From assembly GCF_014195505.1 (NCBI RefSeq), contig NZ_JACIBV010000001.1, positions 2,914,001-2,978,000 of the forward strand: a stretch of DNA of 64,000 bases, written 5' to 3'. The notes beneath the pieces were generated by a model, which saw nothing but the letters and a program-made list of their open reading frames with translations, made no database searches and was not told where the DNA came from. Of this stretch, positions 1 through 8,395 are shown piece after piece. A program made the position numbers and the translations under genes. The stretch is from Nonomuraea dietziae. GTDB lineage: Bacteria; Actinomycetota; Actinomycetes; Streptosporangiales; Streptosporangiaceae. Numbering within the stretch: position 1 is the first letter of the stretch; each line of letters starts with the position of its first letter.

Positions 1-1777
1 GCTCGTTGGTCTTGATCGCGGTCGCGCCGAGATGCTGACCGACCAGGTCGGCGCGTTGCCCCTCGACCACGTCGGGCCTGGCCAGCAGGCCGAGCGCGGC
101 GAAGATGCGGCCGAGGATGCGGGCGACAGTGGTCTTGCCCGTGCCGGGCGGCCCCGCGAAGACGAAGTGGCGCATCTGCGGAGGGGTGGGCAGGCCGCGC
201 TCCTGGCGCATGCGGGCCACCTGGAGCTGGGCGGCAATGGCGTGGACCTGTCGCTTGACGGGTTCGAGCCCCGCCATGCGGTCGAGGTCGGCCAGCGCCT
301 CCTCCAGCGTGGGGGTGGCCTGGTAGCCGCGGAAGCGCGCGGTGAGCTCGTTGAAGGCCTTGGTGACGTCGGCGACGGTCGTGGTGGTGAGGTCCGCGGT
401 CGAGGGGGTGCCGCCCGCGCCGACCACCCGCACGTCGCGGGCCTGCGCCGCGGCCTCGACCAGGCTGCGCACGAAGCGCGCGTTGCCGAGCTCGTCGACC
501 AGGCCGCGCCGCTGGACGTCCTCGAACAGGCCGAGCAGCGCGGGCCGCGCCTCGGGGGCCAGGCTGTCGCCGCGCCGTCTCTGCAGCAGGTCGGTGATCT
601 CCAGCAGCTCGGCGGGCGAGTAGCTGGGAAAGCGCACCCTGGTGGCGAACCTGCTCGACAGCCCCGGGTTGGAGGCCAGGAAGGAGGTCATCTCCTGCTC
701 GTAGCCCGCCAGGATGATGATGAGGTGCTCGCGGTCGTCCTCGGCCCGCTTGAGCAGCGTCTGCACGGCCTCGGCGCCGAACCTGTCGGGCTGGCCCTCT
801 GAGGAGTTGACCAGGCTGTACGCCTCGTCGATGAACAGCACCCCGCCGAGCGCCCTGTCGACCAGCTCGTTGGTCTTGATCGCGGTCGCGCCGAGGAACT
901 CGCCGACCAGGTCGGCCCGCTGGGCCTCGACGACGTAGGGGGTCTCCAGCAGCCCGAACGCGTAGAAGATCTTCGCGACCGAGCGGGCCACGCTCGTCTT
1001 GCCCGTGCCGGGCGGTCCGACGAAGACGAAGTGCCTGGTCGGCCTGTCGGCGGGGTAGCCCGCCTCGGCGCGCAGCCTGGAGGCCTCGATGGAGGCGGCG
1101 ATCGAGCGCACCTGCTCCTTGACGGGCAGCAGGCCGATCATGTTCTCGAGCTCGGCGAGGGCCTCCTCCACCGAGATGGGCGGCGGCGGGGTGTTCCTGT
1201 CGGCCTGCTGGGGCCTGCCCTGCTGGGTCTCACGGACGCGCACCCTGACGGGCTCCTCGGCCACCAGGTGCGCGCGGGCCCTGCGGGCCTGGACGAACCG
1301 GTAGAGCAGGACGGCCGCGGCGGCGCCGTAGGCGGCCCAGAGCGCGATGCCGTCGGAGACGGGAGCCAGGGCCGCGGCCAGCGCGCCCGCGGGGACCAGG
1401 GCCATCAGCACGGTGATCCACGGCGGCACCCAGCGGATGAGGTGCGCGGCGGCGGCCACGGGCACGGCCAGCACGAGCAGCAGCGTGGGCACCATCGAGC
1501 CAGGAGGGAACATCTGGTCGATCAGCGAGACCGCCACGGCCCACCCGGCCAGCACCACGGCGGTGGCGGCGGCGCGGGGGAAGCGCAGGGCCAGCGCGAC
1601 GAAGCCGAGAAGGATCAGCGTGACGAAGAAGGTCTGCAGCAGGTCCCAGCCCATGGCCGCGCCCACGCCCACCGAGCCGATCAGGACGCAGGCGAACAGC
1701 ACCCTGCGGACGGCGGGGGGAAGGCGGAAATAGCGATGCCGTACCTTCTCGAACTGCTCCCGCGCCGCGTCCCGCAT
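1..1777 (-). CDS. Tandem AAA+ ATPase (CbbX/EccA/SpoVK-like), membrane-anchored, C-terminus cut by window edge
   Basis: Read from the ATG at 1777 leftward with no stop before the window edge, so at least 592 residues. Residues 1-165 hold about four or five hydrophobic segments. A linker follows, then two AAA+ modules of the CbbX/EccA type. The first has Walker A GPPGTGKTS near residue 254 and Walker B GVLFIDEAYS near 312. The second has Walker A GPPGTGKTT near 542, and its Walker B lies beyond the edge. The modules are internal duplicates: a 30-base stretch at 1-30 recurs at 865-894. Such ATPases remodel proteins or enzyme complexes, and EccA members serve type VII secretion. No secretion genes are visible here, so the partner is unknown. 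The family call is firm; the role is open. Confidence 0.85.
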   Translation of the reverse strand, partial: MRDAAREQFEKVRHRYFRLPPAVRRVLFACVLIGSVGVGAAMGWDLLQTFFVTLILLGFVALALRFPRAAATAVVLAGWAVAVSLIDQMFPPGSMVPTLLLVLAVPVAAAAHLIRWVPPWITVLMALVPAGALAAALAPVSDGIALWAAYGAAAAVLLYRFVQARRARAHLVAEEPVRVRVRETQQGRPQQADRNTPPPPISVEEALAELENMIGLLPVKEQVRSIAASIEASRLRAEAGYPADRPTRHFVFVGPPGTGKTSVARSVAKIFYAFGLLETPYVVEAQRADLVGEFLGATAIKTNELVDRALGGVLFIDEAYSLVNSSEGQPDRFGAEAVQTLLKRAEDDREHLIIILAGYEQEMTSFLASNPGLSSRFATRVRFPSYSPAELLEITDLLQRRRGDSLAPEARPALLGLFEDVQRRGLVDELGNARFVRSLVEAAAQARDVRVVGAGGTPSTADLTTTTVADVTKAFNELTARFRGYQATPTLEEALADLDRMAGLEPVKRQVHAIAAQLQVARMRQERGLPTPPQMRHFVFAGPPGTGKTTVARILGRIFAALGLLARPDVVEGQRADLVGQHLGATAIKTNE

Positions 1778-1865
1778 CACGCCTCCCCGGTCCGACCCCG
1801 GTTATACCGTACGGGCGTGGGCCGCGCGCTATGCGGCGCGCGCGAAAACCGCGATTGGACAGGGC

Positions 1866-3683
1866 TCAGCGGCGCTGGTGCCGTCCCGGGTACTCCCCGA
1901 CGACGACCTGCTTGGGCGTCACGCGCAGGACGTCGGAGCCGGGGTCGGGCAGCGCGACTCCGCGCACCTCGATCCAGAACCTGGGATGCGGCTGGTCGGT
2001 GGCGAACACGGCGACGCGGGGGTCGCGCTCGGCCGCCTCCCACGCCTCCTCTCCCGCGATCAGGCGCAGCTCGCCCGAGGCGCTGATCGAGGTGACCGCG
2101 CCGACGGCGAGCGCTCTGGGGCCGAGGGAGTCGGCGTAGGCCAGGACGACGCCCCTGGAGAAGGTGAGAGCCTGCCGCACCTCGGCAGTGAGGGTCACCG
2201 GCGGCCCCGCCCCTTCCATGGAAGGCTCAGCCATGATCAGGGAGGCGCGCCATGGGCCTGGCGCGCCGCGCCACCAGGCTCTGACGGCGCGCAGCACGAA
2301 GAGCACGACCACCGCCGCGCTCGCGCCCAGCGCCACCCGCCAGCCCCACGCCGCCGCCTGCTCCCCTGCTGGGCCCACCCCGCCGGGCGCCGCCGCGCCC
2401 GGCAGGGCCCCGCCAGGCGCGAACGCCGCGACCAGGCTCGCCGTCGCGGCGGCGGCGCAGGCCAACGCGGCCGTGAAGGTCAGCGCCACGGCCGCGGCCA
2501 GCCATCTGTCCGCGCGCAGCGCGCCGAGTCCCGCGAGCCCTCCCCTGTCGCGGACCCTGACCAGCAGGTACGGCACCGCCAGCGCGGCCAGCCCGCCCGC
2601 CGGGTGCGTCACCAGGGCGGCGAGCTCCAGCGCCACCAGCACCGACCAGGCCCTGGCCAGCACGACCCACAGCGTGACGCCCAGATCGCGGCGGGCGGTG
2701 CGCTCGCCGTACGCCATCGACAGCTGAGCGAGCGCGCGCACCGGACGGCCGCGCCAGGCCTCGGACAGCACCCGCAGCGCGACCAGCGCGGGCGCGTTGA
2801 GCAGCACGATCCCGGCCAGCCCCGCCCACAGCGGGTCGGCCACGGGCACGAACAGGGAGGCGGCGTAGGCGGCGAAGGCGATGGCCGCCGTCGCCACCGA
2901 CAGCCCGAGCCAGCGGTCGCGGCCGAGCATCACGGGGACGACGGACCAGATCCGCACCCTGCGCGCCTGCCTGAAGGTGAGCGAGCCCAGCAGGACGATC
3001 ACGATCAGCCCCGACAGGCCGAGCGGCACGTCGGGGACGGGGCCCGTGACGACCAGCGCGCCTGAGACGGCGACGGCGACGGCGGGCAGCAGCCTGGTCT
3101 GCCGCGACCAGACCTCCAGCGCGCGCCTGGCCCTGCCGGTCTCGCGCGGGTCGATCGTCCACGCGGGGTCGTGGTGGGCTCGCGGTGGGTCCCATCGCAG
3201 CAGGGTGAGTCCGTAGTTGACGCGGGCGCCGGCGTGCGCGCCGTCCCTGTGCAGCGCGGACAGGTAGGCGGCCGCGGCGCGGCGGTGCTCGCCGCGCAGG
3301 AGCGCCAGGTCGCCGGTCAGGGCGTGCGGCCCCGCCTCCTCGGGGGCGAACCTTCTCGCGGCGGCGATGTGGGCGGCCGCCTCCCCGAAACGTCCGGGGA
3401 CGCGGCGCAGCGCGGCACCGAGCCGCAGTCTCGACTGCCACGACCCGGGGGCCAGGCGCGCGGCCTGCTCCGCCTCGAGCACGGCCTCGGGGTCGCTGCC
3501 GAGACGTTCGAGGGCGAGGCTGGCCAGGCGGTGTCCCCACTCGCCCGCGTGGTCGAGGGTGATCGCGCGCCGGGCCGCGGTCAGCGCGGCCTCGGGGTGG
3601 TCGGCCACGAGGTGGTCGAGAGCGACGGCGCACCATTCGGCAGCGGAATCCGAAGCCTCGCCGTCGCTCCCCACACCCGCCAT
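1866..3683 (-). CDS. TPR - multi-pass membrane - C-terminal PPOX-like split-barrel fusion protein
   Basis: A 605-residue protein read from the ATG at 3683; an in-frame ATG at 3704 is an alternative, and neither has a strong ribosome binding site. Residues of about 10-165 form TPR-like helical repeats rich in Ala, with spaced ARRAITLD- and AEQAARLAP-type helices. About eight hydrophobic segments follow between 190 and 480. The last 115 residues resemble the pyridoxamine-phosphate-oxidase-like flavin split barrel (VVLAYADSLGPRALAVGAV, later PHPRFWIEVRGVAL). The fold suggests a membrane-tethered flavin or cofactor binder with a protein-docking arm. It is transcribed toward the AAA+ gene with an 88-base gap and could share its transcript. 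No substrate can be named. Confidence 0.75.
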   Translation of the reverse strand: MAGVGSDGEASDSAAEWCAVALDHLVADHPEAALTAARRAITLDHAGEWGHRLASLALERLGSDPEAVLEAEQAARLAPGSWQSRLRLGAALRRVPGRFGEAAAHIAAARRFAPEEAGPHALTGDLALLRGEHRRAAAAYLSALHRDGAHAGARVNYGLTLLRWDPPRAHHDPAWTIDPRETGRARRALEVWSRQTRLLPAVAVAVSGALVVTGPVPDVPLGLSGLIVIVLLGSLTFRQARRVRIWSVVPVMLGRDRWLGLSVATAAIAFAAYAASLFVPVADPLWAGLAGIVLLNAPALVALRVLSEAWRGRPVRALAQLSMAYGERTARRDLGVTLWVVLARAWSVLVALELAALVTHPAGGLAALAVPYLLVRVRDRGGLAGLGALRADRWLAAAVALTFTAALACAAAATASLVAAFAPGGALPGAAAPGGVGPAGEQAAAWGWRVALGASAAVVVLFVLRAVRAWWRGAPGPWRASLIMAEPSMEGAGPPVTLTAEVRQALTFSRGVVLAYADSLGPRALAVGAVTSISASGELRLIAGEEAWEAAERDPRVAVFATDQPHPRFWIEVRGVALPDPGSDVLRVTPKQVVVGEYPGRHQRR

Positions 3684-3731
3684 GATCCGTTCGCGGCACC
3701 CCATACGAAAGATCAGGACATATGGCTGTAT

Positions 3732-3743
3732 CTCTCTAGAGAG
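3732..3743. promoter_or_regulatory. 12-bp perfect palindrome in the divergent promoter of the TPR-PPOX and MFS genes
   Basis: CTCTCTAGAGAG is a perfect palindrome in the 167-base gap between the leftward TPR-PPOX gene and the rightward efflux gene. Its location suits an operator for the efflux pump. No regulator gene adjoins it and no second copy was seen, so regulatory function is a guess. Confidence 0.3.
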
Positions 3744-3850
3744 GTACCGGCACGGTATGTGATCAGTCGATCCAGGTGTGCGACGTACCGGACATCGCCT
3801 AAGCTGCCACGCATGTTCCATGACCGAGCCAGACCCGTCATGGACACCGC

Positions 3851-5371
3851 ATGACGATCCTGCAGAGCGCACCGAGGTCGTCGCGGGTCACGGGGCAGCG
3901 GCAGGCCAACCGGTGGTCGGTCCTGGTTCTGCTGTGCCTGAGCCTGCTGCTCATCACCGTCGACGCCACCGTCCTGCACATCGCCGTCCCCGCGTTGACC
4001 GCGGCGCTGGAGCCTTCCTCGGTCGAGCTGCTGTGGATCATCGACGCCTACTCGCTGATCGTGGCCCCCCTGCTGATCATGTTCGGCACGCTGGGCGACC
4101 GATACGGGCGAAAACGCCTGGTGCTGTGGGGCTACGTGCTCTTCGGCCTCGCCTCGGCGGCCGCCGCCTTCGCGCCGACGCCGCTGACGCTGATCCTGGC
4201 CAGGGGGCTGCTCGGCGTGGGCGGCGCGATGATCATGCCGGCCACGCTCTCCATCATCCGCCAGGTCTTCACCGACCGCCGCGAGCGCGCGCTCGCGCTG
4301 GGCGTGTGGAGCGCGGTCGCGGCGGCGGGCGCCGCCGTCGGCCCGCTGGTCGGCGGCCTGCTCGTCCAGCACTTCTGGTGGGGCGCGGTCTTCCTGATCA
4401 ACGTCCCCATCCTGCTCGTGCTGCTGCCCGCGGCCTCCCGCCTGCTGCCCGAGTCGCGCAGGCTCACCGGTCGGCCGTGGGACGCCACCAGCGCGGCGCT
4501 GTCGGTGTTCGGCATCCTGGCCCTGGCCTTCGGCCTGAAGGAGGCGGGCGCGGGGCACGCCGCCGGCCTCGCGGTCCTCCTCACCGGCGCCGGTCTGCTC
4601 GTCTGGTTCGTACGGCGGCAGCGCCGCCTGCCCCATCCCCTGCTCGACGTGGGCCTGTTCAGGGACAGGGCCTTCGCCACCGGGGTGGCGGGCGTGCTGT
4701 TCGGCGTCTTCTCCCTCGTCGGGCTGCAGCTCATGCTCGCCCAGTACCTCCAGCTCGTCCTCGGCGACAGCCCGCTGCGCGCGGCGCTCAGGATGCTGCC
4801 GCTGGTGCTGTCGGCCATCGCAGGCGGTCTCGCGGCGGCGAGCGTGCTGCGCAGGATCGGCATGCGGGCCACCATGAGCGGCGGGCTCGCGCTGGTGGCC
4901 GTCTCGCTCACGCCGACCCTGTCATGGGGCGTCGAGGCCCATCCGCTCATGCTCGCGGTCTGCTTCGTCGGCATCGGGTTCGGGCTGCAGGTCGCCCTGC
5001 TGGCCGCCTCCGACACCATCATGTCGGCCGCGCCCGAGGCCAGGGCCGGTGGCGCGGCGGCCATCGAGGAGACCGCCTACGAGCTCGGCGCGGGGCTCGG
5101 CGTCGCGGTGCTCGGCACGATCACCGCGGTGGTCTACGCGCCCGGCGTGCCCACGGTGCAGGGGGTGCCCGCTCCCGCGATGGACCAGGCCAGGCAGTCG
5201 CTGGCGGGCGCGGCGCACGTCGCGCACGAGGTGGGCGGCGGCCCTGGCGCGGCGCTGCTCGACGCCGCGAGGTGGGCTTTCGTCCACGCGCTTCACACGA
5301 CGATCGTCGTCAGCGTCGTGCTGCTCGCCCTCACCGCGGCCGCGGTGGCCCTGCTCATCCGACGCGACTGA
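3851..5371 (+). CDS. MFS drug efflux transporter, DHA2 family (QacA/SmvA/LfrA-like, 14 TMS)
   Basis: A 506-residue integral membrane protein with the 14-helix DHA2 pattern. It has a positively charged N-terminus, motif D1-like VDATVLHIAVPAL in helix 1, motif A GTLGDRYGRKR after helix 2, and motif C-like AVAAAGAAVGPLVGG in helix 5. The first-helix acidic residue and overall length match QacA, SmvA and LfrA pumps, which export cationic dyes and antiseptics by proton antiport. The start at 3851 is the ATG closest to the first helix; the ribosome binding site is weak. The DoxX gene follows after 8 bases and is probably co-transcribed. Family is sure; substrate is inferred. Confidence 0.9.
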   Translation: MTILQSAPRSSRVTGQRQANRWSVLVLLCLSLLLITVDATVLHIAVPALTAALEPSSVELLWIIDAYSLIVAPLLIMFGTLGDRYGRKRLVLWGYVLFGLASAAAAFAPTPLTLILARGLLGVGGAMIMPATLSIIRQVFTDRRERALALGVWSAVAAAGAAVGPLVGGLLVQHFWWGAVFLINVPILLVLLPAASRLLPESRRLTGRPWDATSAALSVFGILALAFGLKEAGAGHAAGLAVLLTGAGLLVWFVRRQRRLPHPLLDVGLFRDRAFATGVAGVLFGVFSLVGLQLMLAQYLQLVLGDSPLRAALRMLPLVLSAIAGGLAAASVLRRIGMRATMSGGLALVAVSLTPTLSWGVEAHPLMLAVCFVGIGFGLQVALLAASDTIMSAAPEARAGGAAAIEETAYELGAGLGVAVLGTITAVVYAPGVPTVQGVPAPAMDQARQSLAGAAHVAHEVGGGPGAALLDAARWAFVHALHTTIVVSVVLLALTAAAVALLIRRD

Positions 5372-5379
5372 GGTTTCAA

Positions 5380-6132
5380 ATGACCCGATCAGGTCACAGG
5401 AATACCGTGAGACGGACCCTCCACGATCTCGCCACGCTCGCCGCCAGGATCGGGGTCGGCGGGATCTTCTTCGCAAACGGCTGGCACAAGCTCGAGGTGG
5501 GGCTCACCGCCACCGGCACCCAGTTCGCCACGCAGGGTGCCCCGGCTCCCGGCGCGTGGGCGGCGGTCACCATGCTCACCGAGCTGATCGGCGGGGCGTT
5601 ACTCGTCGCCGGGCTGTTCACCGCCCCCCTGGGGCTGGTGCTCTTCGCCGAGACCTTGGCCGTCTTCTTCGTGGCCAGGCCGCTGAACCCGATCGACACC
5701 AACCTCATCGTGGTGCTGGGCGCGGCCGCCGTGCTGCTGGCGGTGACGGGCGCCGGGCGCGTCTCGGTCGACCACATGGTGGTGATCAGGCGCAGGGAGG
5801 CCGAGGCGGCCGACGAGTTCGCCGCCGATCACGAGGCCGACAACGTCATCGCCTCGCTGCGCGACCCCGACGCCCCGCACCAGCCCGGCCCCCTGCACGG
5901 CGACGACATGCGAGGTTCGGCCGCCCCCGAGACGGGTCCCCCCGTGCCGGACTCCCGTGGAGCGGGCGAGACGGAGGTGGGGCCCGGTGAGGACACCGCG
6001 CCGCACCACCTCCCGCGCACCGTGACCGACGAGCTGCCCGGCGACACCCTGGTGGCGGGCAAGAAGACGGCGAGCGCCGCGCGGAGCGGGCGCGACCGTA
6101 CGGGAAGGAAGCCTGCCGACCCCGCCGAGTGA
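5380..6132 (+). CDS. DoxX family membrane protein with long acidic C-terminal tail
   Basis: A 250-residue protein with the four-helix DoxX fold in residues of about 12-140: RIGVGGIFFANGWHKLE in helix 1, then GAPAPGAWAAVTMLTELIGGALLVAG. The remaining 110 residues are polar, disordered-looking and rich in Asp, Glu and Pro. DoxX proteins are small membrane proteins linked to thiol/sulfur redox homeostasis or quinone chemistry; the role of this one is not known. It starts 8 bases after the MFS stop. A GTG at 5407 with a better-spaced ACAGGA is an alternative start that removes nine residues. The tail is much longer than in typical 130-150-residue family members. Confidence 0.85.
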   Translation: MTRSGHRNTVRRTLHDLATLAARIGVGGIFFANGWHKLEVGLTATGTQFATQGAPAPGAWAAVTMLTELIGGALLVAGLFTAPLGLVLFAETLAVFFVARPLNPIDTNLIVVLGAAAVLLAVTGAGRVSVDHMVVIRRREAEAADEFAADHEADNVIASLRDPDAPHQPGPLHGDDMRGSAAPETGPPVPDSRGAGETEVGPGEDTAPHHLPRTVTDELPGDTLVAGKKTASAARSGRDRTGRKPADPAE

Positions 6133-6165
6133 CGCCACCCCCTCAGGACGCGCCCCGGGCGCGGC

Positions 6166-7113
6166 TCAGATCTCCACGCGGCTCGGGGCGGGCGGCGCGG
6201 GTTCGGCGACGCGCCTGCGGACGGGGCGCAGGAGCCCCTGGGTCATCGCGATCGCGACGAGGATCACCACCGCCCCTACGGGCTGGTTCCAGGCCAGGCT
6301 CTCCCCCAGCACCGCCACGCCGGACACCACGGCGAAGACGGGCAGGAGGTAGGTCACCGTCGAGGTCGTCGTCACCCCCGCCCGCACCTGGACCCAGTAC
6401 AGCAGCAGGTAGGCGATGCCGGTTCCGAGCCCGCCCAGCGCCAGCATGCTCCACCACACGGCGGGCGGCGCCGACAGGTCGACCAGGGCCACCCCCGCCA
6501 GCGGGGTGATCACCCCCAGTTGGAGGGTGCCGCTCAGCAACTGGCCCGCCGCGAGCACCACGGGCGCCTCCGAGCGGCGCCCGGTGATGAAGCGGCCCAG
6601 GTAGGAGCCGCCCACGCCGTAGCAGAGCGCCGCCCCGAAGCAGGCCAGGCTGCCGCCGAGCTCACCGCCGCTCAGCGGCTGCCAGACGCCGAGGACCACC
6701 ATCACGCCCGCGAACCCGAGCCCGAGCCCCGCCATCCTGCTCGCGCTCGGCTTCTCCGCGCGCAGCAGCAGCGTGAAGGCGAGGGTGCACAGCGGGGTGG
6801 TGGCGTTCCAGATGGCCGCCACGACGGAGGAGACGTACTGCTCGCCGTAGGCGAAGAGGGTGAAGGGCAGGGTCGTCAGGACCACCGAGGCGACCTGGAA
6901 GTGGGCCCACAGCCGCGGGTCGCGCGGCAGCGCCCTGCGGCTGAGCGCCAGGGCGACCAGCAGGGTCGCCGCGCCGATCGCCATGCGGCCGAAGGAGACC
7001 TGGAGGGGGTGCAGCGCGCCGACGGCGACCTTGATGAAAAAGAAGCTGTTGCCCCAGATGAGGGCCAGTAGCAGGAAGGCGGGCAGCCAGCGGCCCACGG
7101 GGGTGCTCTTCAC
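6166..7113 (-). CDS. EamA/DMT-superfamily 10-TMS exporter
   Basis: A 315-residue drug/metabolite transporter with two EamA repeats and about ten membrane helices. The first repeat has LALIWGNSFFFIKVAVGALHP and the second has CYGVGGSYLGR and GTGIAYLLLYWVQVRAG, both typical of EamA proteins, which export metabolites or amino acids. The GTG at 7113 (VKSTPVGRW) was chosen because longer in-frame extensions lack hydrophobic character. It lies 50 bases downstream of the marR gene on the same strand and is probably in its operon. Substrate unknown. Confidence 0.85.
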   Translation of the reverse strand: MKSTPVGRWLPAFLLLALIWGNSFFFIKVAVGALHPLQVSFGRMAIGAATLLVALALSRRALPRDPRLWAHFQVASVVLTTLPFTLFAYGEQYVSSVVAAIWNATTPLCTLAFTLLLRAEKPSASRMAGLGLGFAGVMVVLGVWQPLSGGELGGSLACFGAALCYGVGGSYLGRFITGRRSEAPVVLAAGQLLSGTLQLGVITPLAGVALVDLSAPPAVWWSMLALGGLGTGIAYLLLYWVQVRAGVTTTSTVTYLLPVFAVVSGVAVLGESLAWNQPVGAVVILVAIAMTQGLLRPVRRRVAEPAPPAPSRVEI

Positions 7114-7150
7114 GAGGACAGGAGCGTAGTCGTGACGCCCCGCCGAGTCG

Positions 7151-7166
7151 TAGGGAAATATCCCTA
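7151..7166. promoter_or_regulatory. Inverted repeat between marR and the EamA exporter gene
   Basis: TAGGGA and TCCCTA are separated by AATA, giving six-base arms that overlap the marR stop codon. It could be a second MarR-family operator for the exporter or a weak hairpin. There is no T-tract, so a classical terminator is unlikely. Confidence 0.35.
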
Positions 7167-7664
7167 TTTGTCCGTAGCGGCGGCCGCGGTCGCGCACGCC
7201 TCGCGGTAGTCGCCGCCCGTGGCCAGGTAGTGCGCGGTCAGGCGCTGGAGCATCTCGCGCAGGTGGGCGCGCTCGCCGGGCTCCAGCGGGGCGAGCACGT
7301 GGTCGTCGACGAAGCGGAGGACGGCCGTGGCCTCCTCGAGCCTCACCCTGCCCTTGTCGGTGGCCACGATCATCTTGCTGCGCCTGTCGGCGGGGTCGGG
7401 CACCCGCTCGACCAGCCCCGCCTCGACCAGCTGGTCGACCAGGTAGACCATCACCGTGCGGTCGAGCCTCAGCTGGTTGGCCATGTCGATCTGGTTGCGG
7501 GCGCAGCCGTGCGCCGCCGCGTTGACGACCATGTAACCGCGCTGCGAGCCGGGGAAGCCCTCGAGCGCCCGCTGCGAGGCGGACAGGTGATTCTGAAAGA
7601 CCTGGGCGAGCAGCCAGCCGAGGGTGTCGTCGAGCCCGGCCGGGAGCTCGTGCTCAGTCTTCAT
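7164..7664 (-). CDS. MarR family winged-helix transcriptional regulator
   Basis: A 166-residue regulator with the MarR winged helix at residues of about 45-110. DMANQLRLDRTVMVYLVDQLVEAGLVERVPDPADRRSKMI contains the recognition helix and the DR-rich wing (the DPADRRSK motif). The ATG at 7664 (MKTEHELP) was chosen over one 30 bases upstream because it fits usual family length. It is divergent from the azoreductase gene, and perfect inverted repeats fill the 89-base space between them. It therefore most likely represses both itself (with the downstream exporter) and the azoreductase. Quinones or azo-type electrophiles are plausible inducers by analogy with other MarR-azoreductase pairs. Confidence 0.9.
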   Translation of the reverse strand: MKTEHELPAGLDDTLGWLLAQVFQNHLSASQRALEGFPGSQRGYMVVNAAAHGCARNQIDMANQLRLDRTVMVYLVDQLVEAGLVERVPDPADRRSKMIVATDKGRVRLEEATAVLRFVDDHVLAPLEPGERAHLREMLQRLTAHYLATGGDYREACATAAAATDK

Positions 7665-7685
7665 GGGGACCAGTCTACTGCGCTT

Positions 7686-7731
7686 GACAGACAAGCTGCT
7701 CGACAGACAATCTGTAAAACAGATTATCTGT
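7686..7731. promoter_or_regulatory. MarR-type operator region between marR and azoreductase
   Basis: Two overlapping inverted repeats are visible. AATCTGT (7709-7715) and ACAGATT (7719-7725) are separated by AAA, and ACAGATTATCTGT at 7719-7731 is a perfect 6+1+6 palindrome. Upstream, GACAGACAA occurs twice as a direct repeat (7686-7694 and 7702-7710), 16 bases apart. The AT-rich palindrome stands out in GC-rich DNA and lies 23 bases before the azoreductase ATG, where a bound repressor would block transcription. Binding by the adjacent MarR protein is inferred. Confidence 0.75.
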
Positions 7732-7753
7732 CCAGCCGATGAAAAGGATCACC

Positions 7754-8395
7754 ATGCCCCAGCTGCTGCACATCGACGCCTCGGCGGTCCACGACGGATC
7801 GGTCTCCAGGCAGGTGGCCAGGTCGTTCAGGGACGCGTGGGAGGGCGAGGTCGTCTACCGCGACCTCGGGGCGCGCCCGGTACCGCACCTCACCGAGGCC
7901 GGGATCGTCGCGAGGCACGCTCCTGCCCAGGAGCACGACGCGGAGCAGGCGACCGCGGCCTTCCTGCAGGATGCGCTGGTGGAGGAGTTGCTACAGGCGG
8001 AGGCATACCTGTTCGCCGTGCCGATGTACAACTTCGGCGCGCCCTCGACGTTCAAGGCGTGGCTCGACCAGGTCCTGATCCCGGGGCGGACCCTGGGCAT
8101 GAGCCCCGACGACAGCCCGATCGCCGGCAGGCCCGCGACGCTCATCAGCGTGCGCGGCGGCGCGTACGGCCCCGGCATGCCCAGGGAGGGCTGGGACTTC
8201 GCCGACCCGTACCTGCGCAAGATCCTCACCGAGGTGTTCGGTCTGGAGCTGCGGGTGGTCACCGCCGAGCTGACGCTGGCGGACACGACGCCCGCCATGG
8301 CAGGGCTGCGCGAGGCGGCCGCCGCCTCACAGGCCGCCGCGCACGTCGCCGCCCGCGAGCACGCGCGCCGGATCAGCGCGAGGTCGCTCGTCTAG
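7754..8395 (+). CDS. azoR: FMN-dependent NADH-azoreductase (AzoR-like flavodoxin-fold)
   Basis: A 213-residue flavodoxin-fold oxidoreductase. The N-terminus LLHIDASAVHDGSVSRQVA matches the FMN-phosphate loop of AzoR. PMYNFGAPSTFKAWLDQV is the family's flavin-contact motif, and SVRGGAYGPG is the second FMN loop. AzoR enzymes reduce azo bonds and quinones with NAD(P)H in the cytoplasm and protect against thiol/quinone stress. The start at 7754 is supported by AAAAGGA six bases upstream. It is divergent from marR, with the operator between them. Its stop overlaps the LacI-gene stop by four bases. Confidence 0.92.
   Translation: MPQLLHIDASAVHDGSVSRQVARSFRDAWEGEVVYRDLGARPVPHLTEAGIVARHAPAQEHDAEQATAAFLQDALVEELLQAEAYLFAVPMYNFGAPSTFKAWLDQVLIPGRTLGMSPDDSPIAGRPATLISVRGGAYGPGMPREGWDFADPYLRKILTEVFGLELRVVTAELTLADTTPAMAGLREAAAASQAAAHVAAREHARRISARSLV

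Noticed and set aside
3732..3743. Assignment of the CTCTCTAGAGAG palindrome to a specific repressor
   Set aside because: No regulator gene adjoins it and there is only one copy, so it is listed only as a weak regulatory candidate.
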